Of a DNA stretch of 64,000 nucleotides, positions 61,810-64,000 are shown one piece after another; the stretch's first letter is position 1, and each line of letters begins with the position of its first letter. Made by a program: the position numbers and the translations under genes. The notes beneath the pieces are model-generated. The model worked only from the letters and a program-made list of their open reading frames with translations, was not told the DNA's origin and searched no databases. The stretch lies in assembly GCF_011043625.1 (NCBI RefSeq), contig NZ_JAAKGT010000001.1, positions 868,001 through 932,000 of the forward strand, given 5' to 3'. Origin of the DNA: Caulobacter sp. 602-2. GTDB taxonomy: Bacteria; Pseudomonadota; Alphaproteobacteria; Caulobacterales; Caulobacteraceae.

Positions 61810-62813
61810 GCCTTGGCCCTCCGGCGCGGGCCATAGAAATAGAGGCCCCAGACCAGAGCGGTGGCCGCCGCCACGCCGTAGCGAGCGGGCGTGAAGGTGA
61901 TCAGCTGGCGGCCGAAGCCCTCCAGCAGGCCGGCGAAGAACAGCATGACCACGACCCCGCCCATGACGGTCGCGGCCAGACGGCCGGCCTCGGCGGCCGC
62001 GTCCAGGCGGCTGCGCTCGCCCGGGAAGGCCACCGACCAGCCGATCTTGAGGCCCGCAGCGCCGGCCAGGCAGACGGCGAAGAGCTCGGTCACGCCGTGG
62101 ATCGCCAGCCAACCCCCGGCCTCGACGCCGAGACCCCGGCTGGCGAACAGCGAGAAGAACACGCCCAGCATCACGCCGTTGTAGATCACCAGCATGGCGG
62201 TCGGCACGCAGAGCGCGAAGCCCAGCGCGAAGGCCAGCAGCGCCACCTGGGCGTTGTGGGTGAACAGGAAGGTGGCGAACATCGACAGGCCGCTGCTGCT
62301 CTTGCTGCCGTCCAGGGTCGAGCGGAGCATCTCGGTGGTGGCCGCCGGATCACGTCCGCCGGTCATCTCCTTGGGCATGAAGGCGTAGTACCACTCGGCG
62401 TCCTGGCCGAAGAGCCAGGCCCCGACCAGCGCCCCGATCACCAGCAGCGCCACGCTGACCAGGGTCTCGCGCCACAGGCTCCGCACGGCCGCCGGCCACC
62501 CGCCGGCGAAGAACGCCGCCAGCTGGCCGCGAAGGGTCTCGCGCGAGCCGTAGACGAAGAAGTAGGCCCGGGCGCAGAGCATTTCCAGATAGTCGATCAT
62601 GCCCCGGTCGAGCGAGGTGGCGCGGGCCACCGACAACGACGACAGGGCCGAACGGTAGAGCACCGGAGCGGCCAGGATCTCCTCTTCGGAAAGGCTGGCC
62701 ATCGAGCCTTTCTCGACCTTCTCCATCAGCCGTTCCAGGCGCTTCCAGTCGGCCTCGCGCTCCTGGCGGAAGCGCTGGCTCTTCAGGCGACCATCGACCT
62801 TGACGTCGATCAC
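61806..62813 (-). CDS. SpoIIM-like integral membrane protein
   Basis: A 335-residue protein with an N-terminal soluble segment of about 110 residues and then several membrane helices carrying the stage II sporulation M domain (FATFLFTHNAQVALLAFALGFALCVPTAMLVIYNGVMLG and WLAIHGVTELFAVCLAGAAGLKIG). In Bacillus SpoIIM takes part in engulfment, but proteins of this family in Gram-negative bacteria belong to MoxR-linked operons and have no sporulation role. It is coupled to the DUF58 gene upstream and the RDD gene downstream by four-base overlaps. Confidence 0.9.
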   Translation of the reverse strand: MIDVKVDGRLKSQRFRQEREADWKRLERLMEKVEKGSMASLSEEEILAAPVLYRSALSSLSVARATSLDRGMIDYLEMLCARAYFFVYGSRETLRGQLAAFFAGGWPAAVRSLWRETLVSVALLVIGALVGAWLFGQDAEWYYAFMPKEMTGGRDPAATTEMLRSTLDGSKSSSGLSMFATFLFTHNAQVALLAFALGFALCVPTAMLVIYNGVMLGVFFSLFASRGLGVEAGGWLAIHGVTELFAVCLAGAAGLKIGWSVAFPGERSRLDAAAEAGRLAATVMGGVVVMLFFAGLLEGFGRQLITFTPARYGVAAATALVWGLYFYGPRRRAKA

Positions 62814-64000
62814 AGGAGATCCCTCCGCTTGAGGTCGACATAGGCGTTGATCAGCGCCGGACCGATGCGCGCGGCCGGGGCCTCGACGATGTGGGCGCCC
62901 AGGCGGCGCAGGCGGGCGACCACGGCCTCACGTTCGCGCAGAAGACCAGCCGAGACCACGGCGCGGGAAATGTCGGCCGGCTCGAAGGGCTCGGCGGCCG
63001 TCATGGCCTCCAGCTCCTCGTCCTGCATCACCACGAACAGCACCAGGTGGCGCCGCAGCAGGTGGGTGCAGGCCTCGATCATCAGCTCGGCGGCGGTGGG
63101 GTCGGTGAAGTCGGTGAACACCACCACCAGCGAGCGCCGGCGCAGCTTGGCCGCCAGCGTGTTGAGGGCCAGGGTGTAGTTGGTCTCCTCGGTCGAATAG
63201 TCGATGCGGCCGGCGGCGTGCTGCAACTGGCGGAAGGCGTCCAGGCCGCTGACCACGCCGGTGAGCAGGCGCGGCGCGGAGTCGAAGGCGTAAAAACCCG
63301 CCCGGTCGCCCGAGCGCAGGCAGGCATAGGCCAGAAGCAGGCCGGCGTTGATGGCCCGGTCGACCTTGGGCGCACCGCCGACCGGCTCGCACATGGCCCG
63401 GCCGCCGTCGATGGCCAGGACGACGTGGTGGTTGCGCTCGGTGCGGAACTCCTTGGCCAGCAGGTGCAGGTGCCGCGCCGACTGCTTCCAGTCGATGGCG
63501 CGCGGGTCCATGCCGGTCTGGAACTCCTTCAGGGCCTCGAACTCCGAGCCCTCGCCGCGATCGACCTGGGTCTTGCTGCCGATCATGGCGTCGCGGGCCA
63601 GCATCCGCACGGCTTCCTCGCGCACGCCCTGCAGGTCGGTTCCCGTCGGTGCGTCGATCTCGAGGGTGAAGGTCTGCTGCTTCCAGACAAGGCCCAGCGG
63701 CCCGGTCCAGCGCACCCACAGGCGATGCAGCCGCCCCTCCCCGCGCCGCTCGGGCGTCAGGGAGAAGTCGAAGACGGCGGCGCGCTGCTCGACCTGCGCC
63801 CGGGCGAAGCGAGGCTGCAGGCCCAGGCGCTCGTCGGCGTCGAGGGCGGCCTCGGCGCGGCCTGGTACCGGCCCCTTGCCGAAGCGCGTGACGAAGGCGA
63901 TGGGCGCCGTGCGGGCCACCGACAGGAACGGCCGCTCGGGCTCGTCGAGGACCAGACGCGAGCGCGAGCCGCCCGACAGCGCGTCGGCGGCCATGGCCAG
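62810..64000 (-). CDS. DUF58 (vWA-like) protein, 5' end outside window
   Basis: The frame is open to the right edge, and ATG 63994 lies inside what should be a membrane segment (LAMAADALSGG), so the true start is probably beyond the window. The visible 396 codons contain the DUF58 signature LKEFQTGMDPRAIDWKQSARHLHLLAKEFRTERN followed by the vWA-type strand HHVVLAIDGGRAM and RRRSLVVVFTDFTDPTAAELM. DUF58 proteins are paired with MoxR AAA+ ATPases, whose gene is likely to be just outside to the right. It is the first visible gene of the DUF58-SpoIIM-RDD operon. Confidence 0.9.
   Translation of the reverse strand: MAMAADALSGGSRSRLVLDEPERPFLSVARTAPIAFVTRFGKGPVPGRAEAALDADERLGLQPRFARAQVEQRAAVFDFSLTPERRGEGRLHRLWVRWTGPLGLVWKQQTFTLEIDAPTGTDLQGVREEAVRMLARDAMIGSKTQVDRGEGSEFEALKEFQTGMDPRAIDWKQSARHLHLLAKEFRTERNHHVVLAIDGGRAMCEPVGGAPKVDRAINAGLLLAYACLRSGDRAGFYAFDSAPRLLTGVVSGLDAFRQLQHAAGRIDYSTEETNYTLALNTLAAKLRRRSLVVVFTDFTDPTAAELMIEACTHLLRRHLVLFVVMQDEELEAMTAAEPFEPADISRAVVSAGLLREREAVVARLRRLGAHIVEAPAARIGPALINAYVDLKRRDLL

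Overview
The window is dense, GC-rich, alphaproteobacterial chromosomal DNA. The gene content points to Caulobacter or a close relative: a complete gspC-N type II secretion operon, five large TonB-dependent receptors, tightly overlapping ATGA/GTGA operons and structured intergenic palindromes. The genus is inferred from gene content and style; no rRNA or housekeeping marker is present. No tRNA, rRNA, CRISPR array, insertion sequence or phage gene was seen.

Layout. (1) 1-16121: the start of a type I secretion ABC transporter that runs off the left edge, then prepilin peptidase gspO, then a leftward type II secretion operon gspC-D-E-F-G-H-I-J-K-L-M-N. Upstream of gspC, on the same strand, lie a TonB-dependent receptor and a beta-helix lipoprotein that could be a secretion substrate. 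(2) 16410-17009: an orphan protein with two ribbon-helix-helix-like segments. (3) 17011-41963: a roughly 25-kb organosulfur-scavenging region. Its left arm (leftward) has an LLM flavin monooxygenase, two TauD-type dioxygenases, a TonB receptor, a sulfonate-type binding lipoprotein, an AprA-like flavoprotein, a 2x[4Fe-4S] ferredoxin and a CPAC peroxiredoxin-like protein. A flavoprotein and a LysR regulator sit in the middle. Its right arm (rightward, 12 genes) has an SsuC-type permease, SsuB-type ATPase, SfnB/DszC-like acyl-CoA-dehydrogenase-fold enzyme, 2-hydroxyacid dehydrogenase, class II aldolase, second binding protein, TonB receptor, thiol-dioxygenase cupin, four-domain rhodanese, GST, SsuD and a flavin reductase. 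(4) 42113-45332: a complete riboflavin operon ribD-ribE-ribBA-ribH, next to FMN-using monooxygenases. (5) 45408-48301: a GntR regulator and a ZnuD-type TonB receptor with a His-rich loop. (6) 48646-60906: a TonB receptor, GntP permease, DUF1349 protein and GH20 hexosaminidase (leftward), an RpiR/SIS regulator, and RidA, a fold-III PLP enzyme and an N-acyl-D-amino-acid deacylase (rightward). This looks like a scavenging locus for N-acylated D-amino-acid or amino-sugar compounds. (7) 60925-64000: an RDD - SpoIIM - DUF58 operon running off the right edge.

How it works together. In region 3, TonB receptors would bring organosulfur compounds across the outer membrane and two lipid-anchored binding proteins would feed one ABC permease/ATPase pair. 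TauD, LLM, SsuD and SfnB-like oxygenases would release sulfite. The cupin, rhodanese, ferredoxin/flavoprotein and peroxiredoxin genes suggest further redox handling of the released sulfur. The adjacent rib operon could supply FMN.

The most interesting unexplained items are the AprA-like/ferredoxin/CPAC trio, the four-domain rhodanese with one active cysteine, the TonB receptor plus lipoprotein coupled to the T2SS, the tandem RHH orphan with its 8-bp dyad, a nine-base motif shared by two promoters of the D-amino-acid locus, and several structured intergenic repeats. Two copies of one repeat lie in direct orientation around most of the sulfur region.
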